DNA of 64,000 bases from Nosema muscidifuracis (Eukaryota > Microsporidia > Nosematidae). The notes under the pieces were generated by a model. It was not told where the DNA came from, did not search any database, and saw only the letters and a list, made by a program, of their open reading frames with translations. Of this stretch, positions 19,278 through 29,973 are shown in pieces. How positions within the stretch are numbered: the stretch's first letter is position 1; each line of letters opens with the position of its first letter. Location of the stretch: positions 372,001 to 436,000 of the forward strand of contig JAIOKI010000003.1 in assembly GCA_028335825.1 (NCBI GenBank), in the 5' to 3' direction. Position numbers and translations under genes: made by a program.

Positions 19278-19592
19278 ATGAAAAAGAATTCTTCAGAAAA
19301 TAATGAACATTTCAATATAAAAACATCTTCAGATAAAAATAAAGGATTTATGGAAGATGACTTCCTTCATTTATTAGATAATTCACCTTTCATTTTGTAT
19401 ATTTTTCTTTCCATTCTTTCTCTTTTTGCTTCTCTAATCTACAATACACAATTTTTTATTTATGGGCTTGTTCCTCTTTCTTATGCAAATTTAGTAGGTT
19501 GTTATCATACTGAGAAATTTCTTCTGTATATTTTAGATGGAACTTATTTAATTTATTTGATGATATTTTATAAGACATTAAAATTTTATTAA
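19278..19592 (+). CDS. Small membrane protein, unknown
   Basis: 104 residues, not recognised. About 35 polar N-terminal residues precede two or three hydrophobic segments (about 38-58, 60-75 and 83-99), ending in a short Lys/Tyr tail. CCC lies three bases before the start, which supports a real gene. No motif suggests a job. Confidence 0.65.
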   Translation: MKKNSSENNEHFNIKTSSDKNKGFMEDDFLHLLDNSPFILYIFLSILSLFASLIYNTQFFIYGLVPLSYANLVGCYHTEKFLLYILDGTYLIYLMIFYKTLKFY

Positions 19593-19785
19593 ATGATATC
19601 TAAATAAGTATTTTATAAAAGAGGTTATTTTAATAAATATTATATTAAATAAATGATATATTAAAAAGGTTATTATAATAAATAAATATCATATTAAATA
19701 CTGAATAAATGATATATAAATATCATATTAAATACTAAAGAAATATTAAATTAAATCTAAAGAAATATTATAATAAATATTTAAT

Positions 19786-20400
19786 TTATCTAAATCTTCT
19801 TAGACTTGTAGTAACATTTCTCTTCCAACATGCTCTTACTGATCCTCCTATAGTATTATTATACTTAATTCCATGTCCAAGTCCTCTACTCTTCTTAGAA
19901 GCAGAAGTAAGACCTCTGCATTCGCGATGTTTCATAACTCCCTTACAGATCCAGTTATATTTAGGATCATTTCTTATAGCATTATGATTTGGATCTACCA
20001 TAATAACTTCAAAATATTTATAAACTAAATCTTGATTGACCCAGTAAGAATTTAAAACTCTCAAATTTGGATGTCTTTTTCCAACTATTTGTTCAGCAGA
20101 AGCTTGATGTCTCATTGCTGGTGTGATCTGATGGATACGAGCATTTTTACACTTACCACGTGTATTACCATTATTATATTCTCTCTTTCTGTTTCCTTTC
20201 TTAACTCTAGCAATGTAACAAAGAATTCCTTCTTTAGTTTTGTATCCAAGAGTTCTAGCTCTCTGTAAGAAAGTAGGACGATTTACTCGAAATACTTCTC
20301 CTCTCTGTCTGTACTCACATACTCTAAGACGAAGTAGATATCTCATATTGTCAGATTGCTTAGATTTCTGGATCTCTCTAATATAATCTGCTGCTGCCAT
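19786..20400 (-). CDS. RPL15: 60S ribosomal protein eL15
   Basis: A structural protein of the large ribosomal subunit. The 204 residues match the family end to end and in length. Recognisable blocks are the conserved N-terminus ([20 protein letters not shown]), the central [19 protein letters not shown], and the C-terminal [15 protein letters not shown]. There is no intron. CCC lies four bases before the start, and AAATTT-like tracts lie further upstream, as described for microsporidian ribosomal protein genes. Confidence 0.98.
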   Translation of the reverse strand: MAAADYIREIQKSKQSDNMRYLLRLRVCEYRQRGEVFRVNRPTFLQRARTLGYKTKEGILCYIARVKKGNRKREYNNGNTRGKCKNARIHQITPAMRHQASAEQIVGKRHPNLRVLNSYWVNQDLVYKYFEVIMVDPNHNAIRNDPKYNWICKGVMKHRECRGLTSASKKSRGLGHGIKYNNTIGGSVRACWKRNVTTSLRRFR

Positions 20401-21899
20401 TTATGGGTGAAAAAATATTTAAAATTTTAAAAATAAATTTCAGAAAATCTAAAAAGAAATGATTTTATAAAATTTTTAAGCTATAGAAAATTATTTGATT
20501 TTTATAAGATTCATAATTGACATCTTTATAGAAGATTTAAGATCTATTTATAAAAATATAATTGATTTATTAATTGTAAAGATAATAAGATTTATGCATA
20601 AAATATAACTAATTTATGCATAAAAATAAAACTGATTTATACATAAAAATATAACTGATTTATACATAAAAATATAACTAATTAATAAAATTATGAGAAT
20701 CTCAATTTAATTAAAAGTGAAGATAAATAAAAAATTGGATTATATAAGATTAATTTTAAAGTAAAAATTTAATATTATTTTTATGTATAAATACATAGAC
20801 AGATCTTAAATACTTATAAATAGCTTACAAATCTTTAATACTTATAAATAGCTATAAAAATTAAATACTTATAAATAGCTATAATCTTTAAAAATCAGTA
20901 TTAAAAGCATACCTGAATATTTTACTTGTATTAAAAAACAATATTTCTGTATTAATTTTACTATAAAAATTTAGAACGAGTAATCTAATAAAACTCAATT
21001 TATTAAAAAGGAATATTACATAATTAGAAATTTATAAATCTTATACAGGTTAATATCTACTTGATTTTTTATATTCAGACTACTATCAATTCTTCATATT
21101 GAAGTTCTAACTATTTAATAATAAGACTATCCCTTATAAAAAATTTTTATTTTTTTTTAATATCCTTAAAAAGTTTATGAATTTATTTCAAATTACAAAA
21201 GCATTTCTTATGATATTTTAATAAGCTAGTGAGAAAGATGAATAAATAAAGTCTTCAATCAAGATTATTTAAAATATAATTTTTATCATTGTTAAATATA
21301 ATCATTTAATAAATTTAGTTCTATTTCTTTATATAAATATAGAATAATTCAGTGTGTATTTTCTTGTGAAAAATGAAATTTTTTACTTCACTTTAAAAAG
21401 TCGCAATTAAGGAATTTTTTTTGTTAAAGATAAAGATTTATATCTATTTATAATATTTATTACATCGATTAATAAATATGAAAATATTGTATAAAATAAT
21501 TTTTAATTCTTATATCTTGACTTGTTCTAATATTTCTTTCATAAGTAAAATAAAAACTAATGCTTTAATTTTGTGTAATATAAATCTAATTATTATATTT
21601 AATATAAAAACGTAAATTAATCAATTAAATGCTTCAAAAATTAATATCTGTAGATAATAATTTATTTTATCAGATCAAATATTTTAATAAACAGAAAATT
21701 ATTCTTTGATATTTAAAAATCTCTTAGATGAATACCTAAATTGATATATCAAATATTTTAATAAACAAAAAATATTTCTTTGATATTCAAATTGATATAT
21801 CAAATATTTTAATTTAAATGGTATGTTTATGACATAAATAAATTGTTATTGATTTGAAATAAGATTAAAAATAGACATCTAATATTTTTTTGTAACAAA

Positions 21900-22325
21900 T
21901 TTATTTTCTTTTTACTGACAGTTTATTTAAAATATATTTTACATCTATGTAAATAAAAAAATATTTTCTTTTTACTGTTTCTACATTTCTCTAGATAAGA
22001 AAATTTAGTTATATTTAAAATATAATCTACGCCTGTGTAGAATTTTCTATTACTGACCAGTATATTTAAATTATGATCTACATTTCTGTGGATAAAAAAA
22101 TTTAGTTATATTCAAAATTCTATACGTCTGTGTAGATAAGAAAATATTTTCTTTTTACTGTTTCTAAATCTCGGTAGATAAGAAAAATTTAAATATATTC
22201 AAGATTCTATACGTCTGTGTAGATAAGAAAATATTTTCTTTTTACTGTTTCTAAATCTCGGTAGATAAGAAAAATTTAAATATATTCAAGATTCTATACG
22301 TCTTTGTAGATAAGAAAATATTTTT
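21900..22325. repeat. 87-bp tandem array
   Basis: Near-identical units begin at 22119, 22206 and 22293, each starting 'tctatacgtctgtgtagat' and containing 'ctcggtagataagaaaaat'. Older, diverged units with 'ctacatttctctagataag' extend the array left to about 21900. Confidence 0.88.
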
Positions 22326-22600
22326 TTAAATATTATTACTCCCGAGTCATATTTTATTTTTTATTGAAGATTTTTTATTAGATCATAAAATAAGACAGAA
22401 AGGTTCAAATATTATGAAATGAATAAGAAATAATTAAATAAGTAAGTAATTTGTTAATAAATTATCTACTAAAAATTATTAAATTTTAATTTTTAAAAAA
22501 TTTAAATTTATCAGATTTTGTAAATTACAAATCAATTAGTAGATTTCAATGTTTTAAAAATATTTTATTCCTGTCAAATATATCAAAAAAATATTGTAGT

Positions 22601-22835
22601 AGAATATCTAATTAAAAATTTTCAATGTTTACTCTGATTACATAAATCATTTTATTTTCCTTAGATTTATATCTTTAAATTATTTTTATTATAATATCTA
22701 ATTAAAAATTTTCAATGTTTACTCTGATCACATAAATCATTTTATTTTCCTTAGATTTATATCTTTAAATTATTTTTATTATAATATCTAATTAAAAATT
22801 TTCAATGTTTACTTTGATCACAAATCATTTTATTT
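22601..22835. repeat. 90-bp tandem array, about 2.6 copies
   Basis: Units begin at 22601, 22691 and 22781 with 'aatatctaattaaaaattt' and contain 'tttattttccttagattta'. The first two differ at one base over most of their length; the third is cut off. Confidence 0.9.
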
Positions 22836-23438
22836 TCTTGATATATTGACTCATTTTACAATATATTGCTTTTTATTTTAATAAATTTATTTATAGATTT
22901 GATATTTTAATTTAAAATAACTAATCAATATTAAATCAATCAAACAATTTTTCTTTTATAATTATATCTCAATTAATAATTAATCATAGAAAAGGGATAT
23001 GATGTTTTATGTCATTTACATCTTTTAACAAATGAGTCAAAAATCCTCAAATCGACTTTTTTCTATTTACCTTAAATCTAAAAAAATTTGTTTGTTTGAT
23101 ATAAATTTTTTAAAAAATTAATTTACGATTTTTCAATATTCTTAAATAATCAAATATCTATTTTTAAGAATATAAACAAAGAAAGAAATAGAAATTTATA
23201 TGTATAAACATATAATATAAAATTCTGTGTTTCTTAAGTTTTAATTTTAAAATTAATATATTCATATTATCCAAGTAAAATCTATCAAATAAAAAAATAT
23301 ATTTGTTTTTTGTTTACAGGTAAAAAGTTTAATATCATATTGTAAACAAAAATATATTTTTAATATTTTTTTCATTTAAAAATGGTTTTTCCAAAATTAA
23401 TTAATTAAAAATATAAATAAACAATCTTACGTCACCTT

Positions 23439-24770
23439 ATGTTTACAAAATCGACCTCAACAAACGTAGAGAAAAAAATTATGATTAATGTTGATGTGGA
23501 AGGGAAAACAAAACAATTGAAAATAGGGGATATAACTAATTCAATGGAACAACAAGAGAAAGAACAAAAAAACATCAAAGAGAATTTATTCTCTGCTAGT
23601 GATAAAGCATACACAACAAATAATGGTAATCATCAGGAGAAGATATATTCCAATATTAATCAAAATTTAGATAACGATATGAATTTTAATGAAAACCTTA
23701 AAACACAATTCAATAATTGTATGGATGTAGATAAAGTTAAAAATAATATTGAGCTTGATCTTAGAGTACCTTTACATATTAAAAATAAACTTGGTTTGTC
23801 TGTTTCTAGAGGTATGGGATCTTTTTTGATAAAATCTCCAGATTTTTTTAAAAAAGTTAATAAACAAGATGACGATATTTCGAAAAGAATTCATTATGAT
23901 TATGAACAAAAGCCTCGATACGATTACGAACAGACTTCTCCTTCAAATATGTGTAGTAGAAATTTAGATAAAAATATTTACAACGAAAATGATCTTAACG
24001 ATCTTACTAGATTTCACAGAAATGTATCACATCTTAATAATTTAGAATCTCAAAATAGTCCCACTGGGTTCAGTTACCAAAGTGATATGTTTCATCAATT
24101 TCCTGCTGATGTGGATCATAATGATTCATATTATATGTCACAGATGCATAATAATTATATTTTACAATCTGATTTGAATTCTCAATCAAATAATTTATTC
24201 GGTCAACCTTTCATGAATTTTAATAAAAAAAGATCTTACAGTGAAGCTGATTTAAATAAATCTAGTAGAAATCCATTTTCTAATTTTAGAAGATCTTCCC
24301 AATTTAATGAAGATTTTTATAAAAAGTCTGGTAGAAGTGTTTCTGATACGTGTATAGATCCAAGAATGTTTTATAAAAATATTTGTGGAAATCAAATTAC
24401 AAATAAAGAAAATTACACTAAACCAGGTTTCTCTTATGCGCAAATTATAACTAGAGCATTAAATGGAAGTCCTGATGGTAAATTAACTCTTGGAGAAATT
24501 TATAAATGGATAGAAGATAATTTTGATTATTATAAATATGCTAATCCTGTATGGAAGAATTCTATTCGACACAATTTATCTTTGAGTAAATGTTTTAAAA
24601 AAGTTGCTAGAGAACCTGGAACAAGAGGTAAAGGTGGTAAATGGATGGTTGATAAAGAATTTCTTATTCAAGAAGAAAATAGGAAAAAAAGAAAAAGTTT
24701 CGAAGATGAGAATATGCTCAATAATTCGTACAGGGTTGATTCAGATGATTCAAAATATTATCAGATGTAA
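23439..24770 (+). CDS. Forkhead-domain transcription factor
   Basis: A sequence-specific nuclear DNA-binding protein of the winged-helix forkhead family. The domain is at about residues 328-420: [28 protein letters not shown], the recognition helix [20 protein letters not shown], then a wing with GKGGKW. A basic cluster (NRKKRKSF) just after it may be a nuclear localisation signal. The long N-terminal part is Asn/Ser-rich and disordered-looking. No FHA domain is present, so it is closer to the HCM1/FKH-domain-only type than to yeast Fkh1/2. The shorter minus-strand frames overlapping it are not genes. Confidence 0.93.
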   Translation: MFTKSTSTNVEKKIMINVDVEGKTKQLKIGDITNSMEQQEKEQKNIKENLFSASDKAYTTNNGNHQEKIYSNINQNLDNDMNFNENLKTQFNNCMDVDKVKNNIELDLRVPLHIKNKLGLSVSRGMGSFLIKSPDFFKKVNKQDDDISKRIHYDYEQKPRYDYEQTSPSNMCSRNLDKNIYNENDLNDLTRFHRNVSHLNNLESQNSPTGFSYQSDMFHQFPADVDHNDSYYMSQMHNNYILQSDLNSQSNNLFGQPFMNFNKKRSYSEADLNKSSRNPFSNFRRSSQFNEDFYKKSGRSVSDTCIDPRMFYKNICGNQITNKENYTKPGFSYAQIITRALNGSPDGKLTLGEIYKWIEDNFDYYKYANPVWKNSIRHNLSLSKCFKKVAREPGTRGKGGKWMVDKEFLIQEENRKKRKSFEDENMLNNSYRVDSDDSKYYQM

Positions 24771-24974
24771 ATAAATGTGATTTAAAATTTGGAAATTTGC
24801 TTTATGAATTTGTTTTAAATAATTTGTTAAATATTCTATCAAAACGTTGTTTCAAAAAAATTATATTTTGATTATTATCATTATCTTTGAAAAAGGGAAC
24901 ATTTTTTTTTAATTTATAAGAAGTCAAACATGTCATAAATCATACTAAATTAAAATATTTGAAGTGCTAAGAAT

Positions 24975-25454
24975 TTATAAAAATATTAAAAAAAAATTAA
25001 TTTTAAATTTAATATGATATACTACAGTATCAGGATATTTTTCTGTTGGTCTTACATATCCATTAACTACACAATCAAATCCTGAAGCAAAAATTGCATA
25101 TTCAATTACACCACAAATTATAGATTCAGGACAAAACTCCTTCCAATCATCTGGTAAAGATACATGCTTAGAATACATTGGTTCGTATTCATAAATAAAA
25201 AACTCATACTTTGATTCTGTTGAAGCTTCTAATTTTCTTGATGAAGTATGTAACTTATCTAACAATGTATAAGTAATTTTATAAAGTAAACTCTGTATAT
25301 CAATTTCCCTATGAAATTCTAATAACTCTAATAACGATTTTCCTAAAATATGACCTACTTTCTTCATTTCAATTTCTATATCTTCATTATTTTCTCTTAG
25401 ATCTTCGATTAATCCACATATCATATATTTTATAAATTCTGTATCATCTTCCAT
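24975..25454 (-). CDS. TRS31: TRAPP subunit TRAPPC5/Trs31
   Basis: A Bet3-fold subunit of the TRAPP tethering complex, which activates the Rab Ypt1 at the early Golgi. Matches to TRAPPC5 run in order along the whole protein: an LGKSLLELL helix, LLYKITYTLLDKL, KLEASTE, FFIYEYEPMYSKHVSLPDDW, then FCPESIICGVIEYAIFASGF and a final VVYHIKF strand. At 159 residues it is slightly short. CCCC touches the ATG directly. It heads a run of minus-strand genes, and a second TRAPP subunit (TRAPPC4) is at 37.6 kb. Confidence 0.88.
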   Translation of the reverse strand: MEDDTEFIKYMICGLIEDLRENNEDIEIEMKKVGHILGKSLLELLEFHREIDIQSLLYKITYTLLDKLHTSSRKLEASTESKYEFFIYEYEPMYSKHVSLPDDWKEFCPESIICGVIEYAIFASGFDCVVNGYVRPTEKYPDTVVYHIKFKINFFLIFL

Positions 25455-25547
25455 GGGGATATGAAAATAAATTTAATTTCCTAAGAACATTAAAAAAAAG
25501 ATTTTAATTTTAGAAAATAGTAGATATTAAAAAAATAATATACTCTT

Positions 25548-26108
25548 TTAATTAGATATAGTATCCTCTCTTGGTTCTAATAATCTGCTATGTTTCTTAT
25601 ATTGAAATGATACATTATAATTAATATCTAATGCTGTTTTAATCTCATTAATAGCATTTACATGCTCATTAGGTTGTGGTACTGTTTTAGACCAAATAGA
25701 TAATTTAAATCTTCCATCTTTACTAACTCCAACAATTCCAGTTGGATCGAAAGTCTTAAAATATCCAGTACACATTCTAATAAATAATTTCTCAAAATAT
25801 CTTTGACAAATTTCTTTCTTAAGTACCAAACTCCAACTGCATCCATTTTTATTATTTTCATCTTCCCATAAAGGCTGTATTCCTTCTTTAAATACATTTA
25901 AGTAAAAAGATTCAATTTTATCAAATTCTTTTAGGTGTTCAAGAAAATATACTAAATTATTAACGCTCTCTATTTTACAAATCTGTTTCAAATCTTTGTC
26001 ATATGTTTCTTTATTAATTTCATTGGCTTCTATTTCTTTAAATGTTACTATATAGTTAGCATCACAAGGAACTACATTTTCAACTTTCTTTCTATTTTCA
26101 TGTTTCAT
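25548..26108 (-). CDS. eIF4E: Translation initiation factor eIF4E (cap-binding)
   Basis: Binds the 5' cap of mRNA for translation or for regulation. The signature block is FKEGIQPLWEDENNKNGCSW, followed by KLSIWSKT. Trp81 corresponds to human Trp102 and is followed by the conserved Glu. The positions matching human Trp43 and Trp56 appear to be Tyr19 and Tyr36, and that of Trp73 is Val, so the pocket resembles class II eIF4E (4EHP). An upstream in-frame ATG exists at 26120, but the CCCC run lies between it and the ATG at 26108, so I chose 26108 (186 residues). Confidence 0.92.
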   Translation of the reverse strand: MKHENRKKVENVVPCDANYIVTFKEIEANEINKETYDKDLKQICKIESVNNLVYFLEHLKEFDKIESFYLNVFKEGIQPLWEDENNKNGCSWSLVLKKEICQRYFEKLFIRMCTGYFKTFDPTGIVGVSKDGRFKLSIWSKTVPQPNEHVNAINEIKTALDINYNVSFQYKKHSRLLEPREDTISN

Positions 26109-26111
26109 TAT

Positions 26112-26115
26112 GGGG
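26112..26115 (-). promoter_or_regulatory. CCCC start motif of eIF4E
   Basis: On the minus strand CCCC lies three bases before the ATG at 26108 and downstream of the alternative ATG at 26120. In this genome the motif lies upstream of the start codon, so it decides the start. Confidence 0.7.
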
Positions 26116-26157
26116 TACATTTCTTATAAAATATTTTATAACACTCTATATGTTTGA

Positions 26158-26895
26158 TTAAAGAAGTTCTATTAGATCTACATAATAAACCTTTTCTTTT
26201 CTAGTTAACGAATTATAAAAATTATCAAATTTTGTATCATTAAACATTTTCTCATAGAGACCACATAAATACATTTTAAGATATTTAAATTCTGTATGAT
26301 CGACTATAATCGAACAAACGAATCTCAAATATTCTTTTTTAGTATCATTAAGAAAAAGTGTGGTTCGCTTTTTTAATATAACTGGATGAAATATTTCATA
26401 ATTTTCAGAAGTAAAATATGACAAAAATAATCTTCCCATAGGCATTGCTATACTGGAAAATGTACTACATTTAACAATTTCTTTTTCATCAATACATTTC
26501 CTATTTTTTATTTTATAGAAAGAGAAATTATGAAATAATGATACATTATTAAATCTATGTTTATCAAAAAGATAAAACATTCGAAATATTTTATCTAATA
26601 ATTCAAATAAAGATAATCTTTTATCTATAGTTTCTATAAATCTCTTATTAAAAATCTCATTTAGTAAAGTGCTCATTAGTGTATCAGATTTTTCATAATA
26701 TGAAATAAGTTTCTTAATTTCACTTCTTCCATCAGAATCTAAAGATTTATCTTGTAAATAACTTATAGAAATAAAAAATAACTTCTTAATATATTCATAT
26801 TCTTTACATGTTTCTGATGATAAAATGAATCCTGTCTTGGAGAATTTAAAATCTTTTGGTTTATGTTGAACTCTCTTTTTAAATAATTTGAGCAT
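26158..26895 (-). CDS. Conserved-looking hypothetical protein
   Basis: 245 residues, not recognised. It is basic at the N-terminus (KLFKKRVQHKPKDFK), then mostly helical-looking with hydrophobic heptads and no signal peptide or membrane helix. A central block, SIAMPMGRLFLSYF, stands out but I cannot assign it. GGG directly precedes the ATG. It ends about 40 bp before the eIF4E start on the same strand. Confidence 0.65.
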   Translation of the reverse strand: MLKLFKKRVQHKPKDFKFSKTGFILSSETCKEYEYIKKLFFISISYLQDKSLDSDGRSEIKKLISYYEKSDTLMSTLLNEIFNKRFIETIDKRLSLFELLDKIFRMFYLFDKHRFNNVSLFHNFSFYKIKNRKCIDEKEIVKCSTFSSIAMPMGRLFLSYFTSENYEIFHPVILKKRTTLFLNDTKKEYLRFVCSIIVDHTEFKYLKMYLCGLYEKMFNDTKFDNFYNSLTRKEKVYYVDLIELL

Positions 26896-26969
26896 CCCTT
26901 TCTAATTTGATTATTCTTAAATAGAAAGGAGACTTTAAATTTTAAAATGTCTCCTTTAAATGATTTAAT

Positions 26970-28142
26970 TTAAATGGTTTCATCTATCATTAACATAATG
27001 TAACGGTATTTATAATAATATGTGTTAATTGATCTAATAATTCTACTGATTCTTTTACTATTTGTCTTAAGTAATTTTTTTATGATTTTTCTTACGCCTG
27101 ATTTGTACTTAGCTAAATCTTTGTATATTTTTCTATTTATGACTTTATACTTGATTTTATAGATTTCAGGAATTTTAATTTTTTTATCTTCGTTCATAGA
27201 TAAGCTTATATCTTCACTCAAAGATTTATCAGAAGAAAATTTGGATGTTTCATTAGATTTAAAAATTATTTTTTTTGGACTGTAATTCGTGGTTATTTTA
27301 ATATCTAAATTTTCACTTTTAAAATCAGATTCTATCTGTTTTTGAATGATATATTCAGGTTTTAGTATAGAACATTTAGGTTGAGGATCTATTTTTAAAA
27401 CATTATTGTCATTTATAATAGATTTCTTTAAATTTATAATATTATTGTTTCTGAATCCATAAATGTTTAGTTCATCTGATACTTGGCTTAATTCTTTTAA
27501 TTTTGTTTTTTCAGGCGTAGATATCGTAAATTTGTATTCTAACTCATTTTCAATAGAAATCAGTTCATTATTAGATTGATCAGATTTGATATTTGATATT
27601 AATAAATCACTAATTAATATATTCGATAATTTTTCTTTTAATTTACTCATAAATAAACTTTCTTTAGTATTAAATTTCAATTTGATCTCTTTTTCAGTTT
27701 TTAGTTCTAGATATATAACATCTTGATCAATTCTTAATGATTTTATAGATTCATGCTTAATTATAAAACTTTCTTTTAAAAAATACAAACTAATGGTATC
27801 TAAATTTAAATATATGAACCCATCTTTATATTTTTTATTACAATATTCCATATAACTTACTTCAGTACAAGTTGTTAAATTTATATTCTTATTGAGCTCG
27901 TAAATAAAAATATTTAAATTCTTAGATTTCATTGCTTGGATAAATACCGGAGTTGCATCGTTAAAAATATTCATCTCTTTTATTTTGTTAATTGAAATGT
28001 TTTTAGCAATAAGTTTAATAATTCTTCTTTGTTCTTCAATATTAGTGATAGAATTTAAATAACAAATTATGCAGTCTATGTTTTTTTGTTGAAGTGGTTT
28101 TTTAAGTAAAATTTTAAAATCATCTTCTTTTAATGAATTCAT
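26970..28142 (-). CDS. Hypothetical protein with helical N-terminal region
   Basis: 390 residues, not recognised. Residues 1-170 look folded; the middle (about 195-320) is low-complexity Ser/Asn/Lys; the last 60 are strongly basic (KYKVINRKIYKDLAKYKS, then RKIIKKLLK), which would suit nucleic acid or membrane contact. No signal peptide, membrane helix or C-rich start motif is seen. It lies between two unknown genes on the same strand. Confidence 0.6.
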   Translation of the reverse strand: MNSLKEDDFKILLKKPLQQKNIDCIICYLNSITNIEEQRRIIKLIAKNISINKIKEMNIFNDATPVFIQAMKSKNLNIFIYELNKNINLTTCTEVSYMEYCNKKYKDGFIYLNLDTISLYFLKESFIIKHESIKSLRIDQDVIYLELKTEKEIKLKFNTKESLFMSKLKEKLSNILISDLLISNIKSDQSNNELISIENELEYKFTISTPEKTKLKELSQVSDELNIYGFRNNNIINLKKSIINDNNVLKIDPQPKCSILKPEYIIQKQIESDFKSENLDIKITTNYSPKKIIFKSNETSKFSSDKSLSEDISLSMNEDKKIKIPEIYKIKYKVINRKIYKDLAKYKSGVRKIIKKLLKTNSKRISRIIRSINTYYYKYRYIMLMIDETI

Positions 28143-28199
28143 GCTGATAAAATTAAAAAGTTTTTATATACTTTTTTGCATAAATATCAAAATCCTATG

Positions 28200-28440
28200 A
28201 ATTTGATATTATGAAAAAATATTTTAAGATAAAAATCATGTACTTATAAATATTTTTTTATAATCTATTATGAATATTTAGTAGATAGAAAAAAGATTTT
28301 AAGATAAAAATCATGTACTTATCAATATTTTTTTATAATCTATTATGAATATTTAGTAGACAGAAAAAAGATTTTAAGATAAAAATAATAAATTTATAAA
28401 TATTTTTTTATAATCTATTATGAATATTTAGTAGATAAAA
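28200..28440. repeat. 75-bp tandem array, three copies, running into the next stop codon
   Basis: The block 'aatctattatgaatatttag' recurs at 28262, 28337 and 28412. The last unit overlaps the stop codon of the minus-strand gene at 28428-28745, so the array reaches the gene's 3' end exactly. Confidence 0.9.
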
Positions 28441-28745
28441 TTAATAATTTCAAAATTATTTTTTTCAGCTACTTGTTTTAAGAATTCACTCTCAAACGGA
28501 GTAAATATTCCATTTATTAAAATCAAGGTATTAAATTTCTTCAAGGCTTTTAAAATACAATAAAGAGAGATTTGAGATTCTAATACAAAAATTTTATCTT
28601 TATATTGTTTTATCAGAATAAAATTATCAAATATATAATCTCCAATTGGTTGTATTATTAATTTCTCTCGTTTATCGAATATATTATTTTGATATGAGAG
28701 ATAAATATTTTCCATAGATAATTGTGAATAAAGAACTTTGTACAT
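28428..28745 (-). CDS. Small hypothetical protein
   Basis: 105 residues, not recognised. It has alternating hydrophobic stretches (KLIIQPIGDYIFDNFILI and TLILINGIF) typical of a small alpha/beta fold and no clear membrane helix. A CCC run five bases before the ATG supports a real start. The 3' end is formed by a tandem repeat unit. The spacer upstream (28746-28926) is another short array built on 'ggataaaaattttagagaa'. Confidence 0.55.
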   Translation of the reverse strand: MYKVLYSQLSMENIYLSYQNNIFDKREKLIIQPIGDYIFDNFILIKQYKDKIFVLESQISLYCILKALKKFNTLILINGIFTPFESEFLKQVAEKNNFEIINFIY

Positions 28746-28926
28746 AATCAGGGATAAAAATTTTAGAGAATAATAAGTTTTTTTGTAAAGAATAACTTTT
28801 TACATAATTATGGATAAAAATTTCAGAGAACGCTAATTTATTTATTATAAGGAATAAAAATTTTAGAGAACACTAATTTATTTATTATAAGGAATAAAAA
28901 TTTTAGAGATCGATAAGTTTTTTAAT

Positions 28927-29796
28927 TTAGAAATATTTGTAAAAATATCGAATAAATATTTTAGCTGTAAATACTACAACTACAGCAACAGGAAATAATA
29001 AATAATCTATTAGTTTTTCACAATTAAATCGTATTTGACAAAAATAAGTAAACCAATCCATTGTGATAACTTTACGATCTTTAAATTTATCTATAAAATA
29101 AAAAGCGGATTCATCTGGATCATAAACATGAGATAATTTTTCTACAGCTTTTGTAAATAAAGGTTTCATTGTATTCTCAATTTCGAATCCACGAGTTTGC
29201 ATATTAGATGGACTAAAAAAATGAAGTCTGACTTTCATCTTTTTTAATTCATCATATGTAGAATAAAAAAATGATAGCATTGCACTCTTTGATGGACTGT
29301 ATGTTGAATATCCTTGTAGAGGGAATACAGTAAGAGTAGATCCTATCATTACGAAATCAAAGGGCTTTTTATTGATTTTGGTATAATGTTTAAGAATTTT
29401 AATCATTCCTAGATAATTAGTATTTGCACATAGTTCAAAATCTTTGACACTTTTTTTTGTAAAATAACCAGGTAAAGAAAGACCAGTACAATAAAATATA
29501 ATGTCATATTCACTTGGTCCTTTTTCAAATGTATCAGTGTCAAACACATCACAATGAAAAAAATTTATAAATGTGGAGTTGTTCATTTCATCTATTAAAG
29601 TATCATCACGAGATGTAGCCCATACTCTATTTAGAGAAAGACTAAAAATTTTAGCAAAAGAATATCCAAGCCCACTGCTTCCTCCGATCACTAAAATATT
29701 TTTGTTATAAATTTTATCTTTTTTTGTACGTACAGCGAAAATATAGTTGAGTGCCATAAAAATTGGAAGAAAATACCAAATAATTTCAATTATCAT
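28927..29796 (-). CDS. TSC10: 3-ketodihydrosphingosine reductase (short-chain dehydrogenase)
   Basis: Reduces 3-ketosphinganine to sphinganine with NADPH, the second step of sphingolipid synthesis, at the ER membrane. An N-terminal membrane segment (about 1-21) is followed by the Rossmann motif GGSSGLG near 38 and the catalytic YSPSK near 165. The block SPSNMQTRGFEIENTMKP matches the KDSR/TSC10 segment PPDTDTPGFxxENxTKP, which separates it from other reductases. A C-terminal hydrophobic hairpin (about 260-285) completes the usual topology. It is divergent from the POT transporter, with only 177 bp between them. Confidence 0.9.
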   Translation of the reverse strand: MIIEIIWYFLPIFMALNYIFAVRTKKDKIYNKNILVIGGSSGLGYSFAKIFSLSLNRVWATSRDDTLIDEMNNSTFINFFHCDVFDTDTFEKGPSEYDIIFYCTGLSLPGYFTKKSVKDFELCANTNYLGMIKILKHYTKINKKPFDFVMIGSTLTVFPLQGYSTYSPSKSAMLSFFYSTYDELKKMKVRLHFFSPSNMQTRGFEIENTMKPLFTKAVEKLSHVYDPDESAFYFIDKFKDRKVITMDWFTYFCQIRFNCEKLIDYLLFPVAVVVVFTAKIFIRYFYKYF

Positions 29797-29973
29797 AACG
29801 AAATAAGAAAATATTATTTAAAAATTTAAGGAGAATTTTTTTCGTAAAATTTCAGAATTACCGAATTATTTTAGAAATAAAGGAGAAAGTTTATTTGTAT
29901 GTTGTTAGTATTTTTTAAAATATTTTTGATATGTTTCATATTGAAAATAAAGTAAAATCGAAATAAAAATATT

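Larger units (their letters stand above)
20401..23438. other. 3-kb gene-free spacer filled with short tandem repeats
   Basis: No supported gene on either strand and no recognisable tRNA, rRNA or spliceosomal RNA. It holds short arrays around 20600-20690 (about 25-bp units with 'taaaaatataactgattta') and 20790-20885 ('aaatacttataaatagct'), plus the 87-bp and 90-bp arrays listed separately. It is the largest gene-free stretch in the conserved half and lies upstream of both eL15 and the forkhead gene. Confidence 0.7.

Noticed and set aside
21900-22835. Regular 87-90 bp repeats as a possible CRISPR array
   Set aside because: Whole units are repeated without unique spacers and the genome is eukaryotic; these are ordinary tandem repeats.
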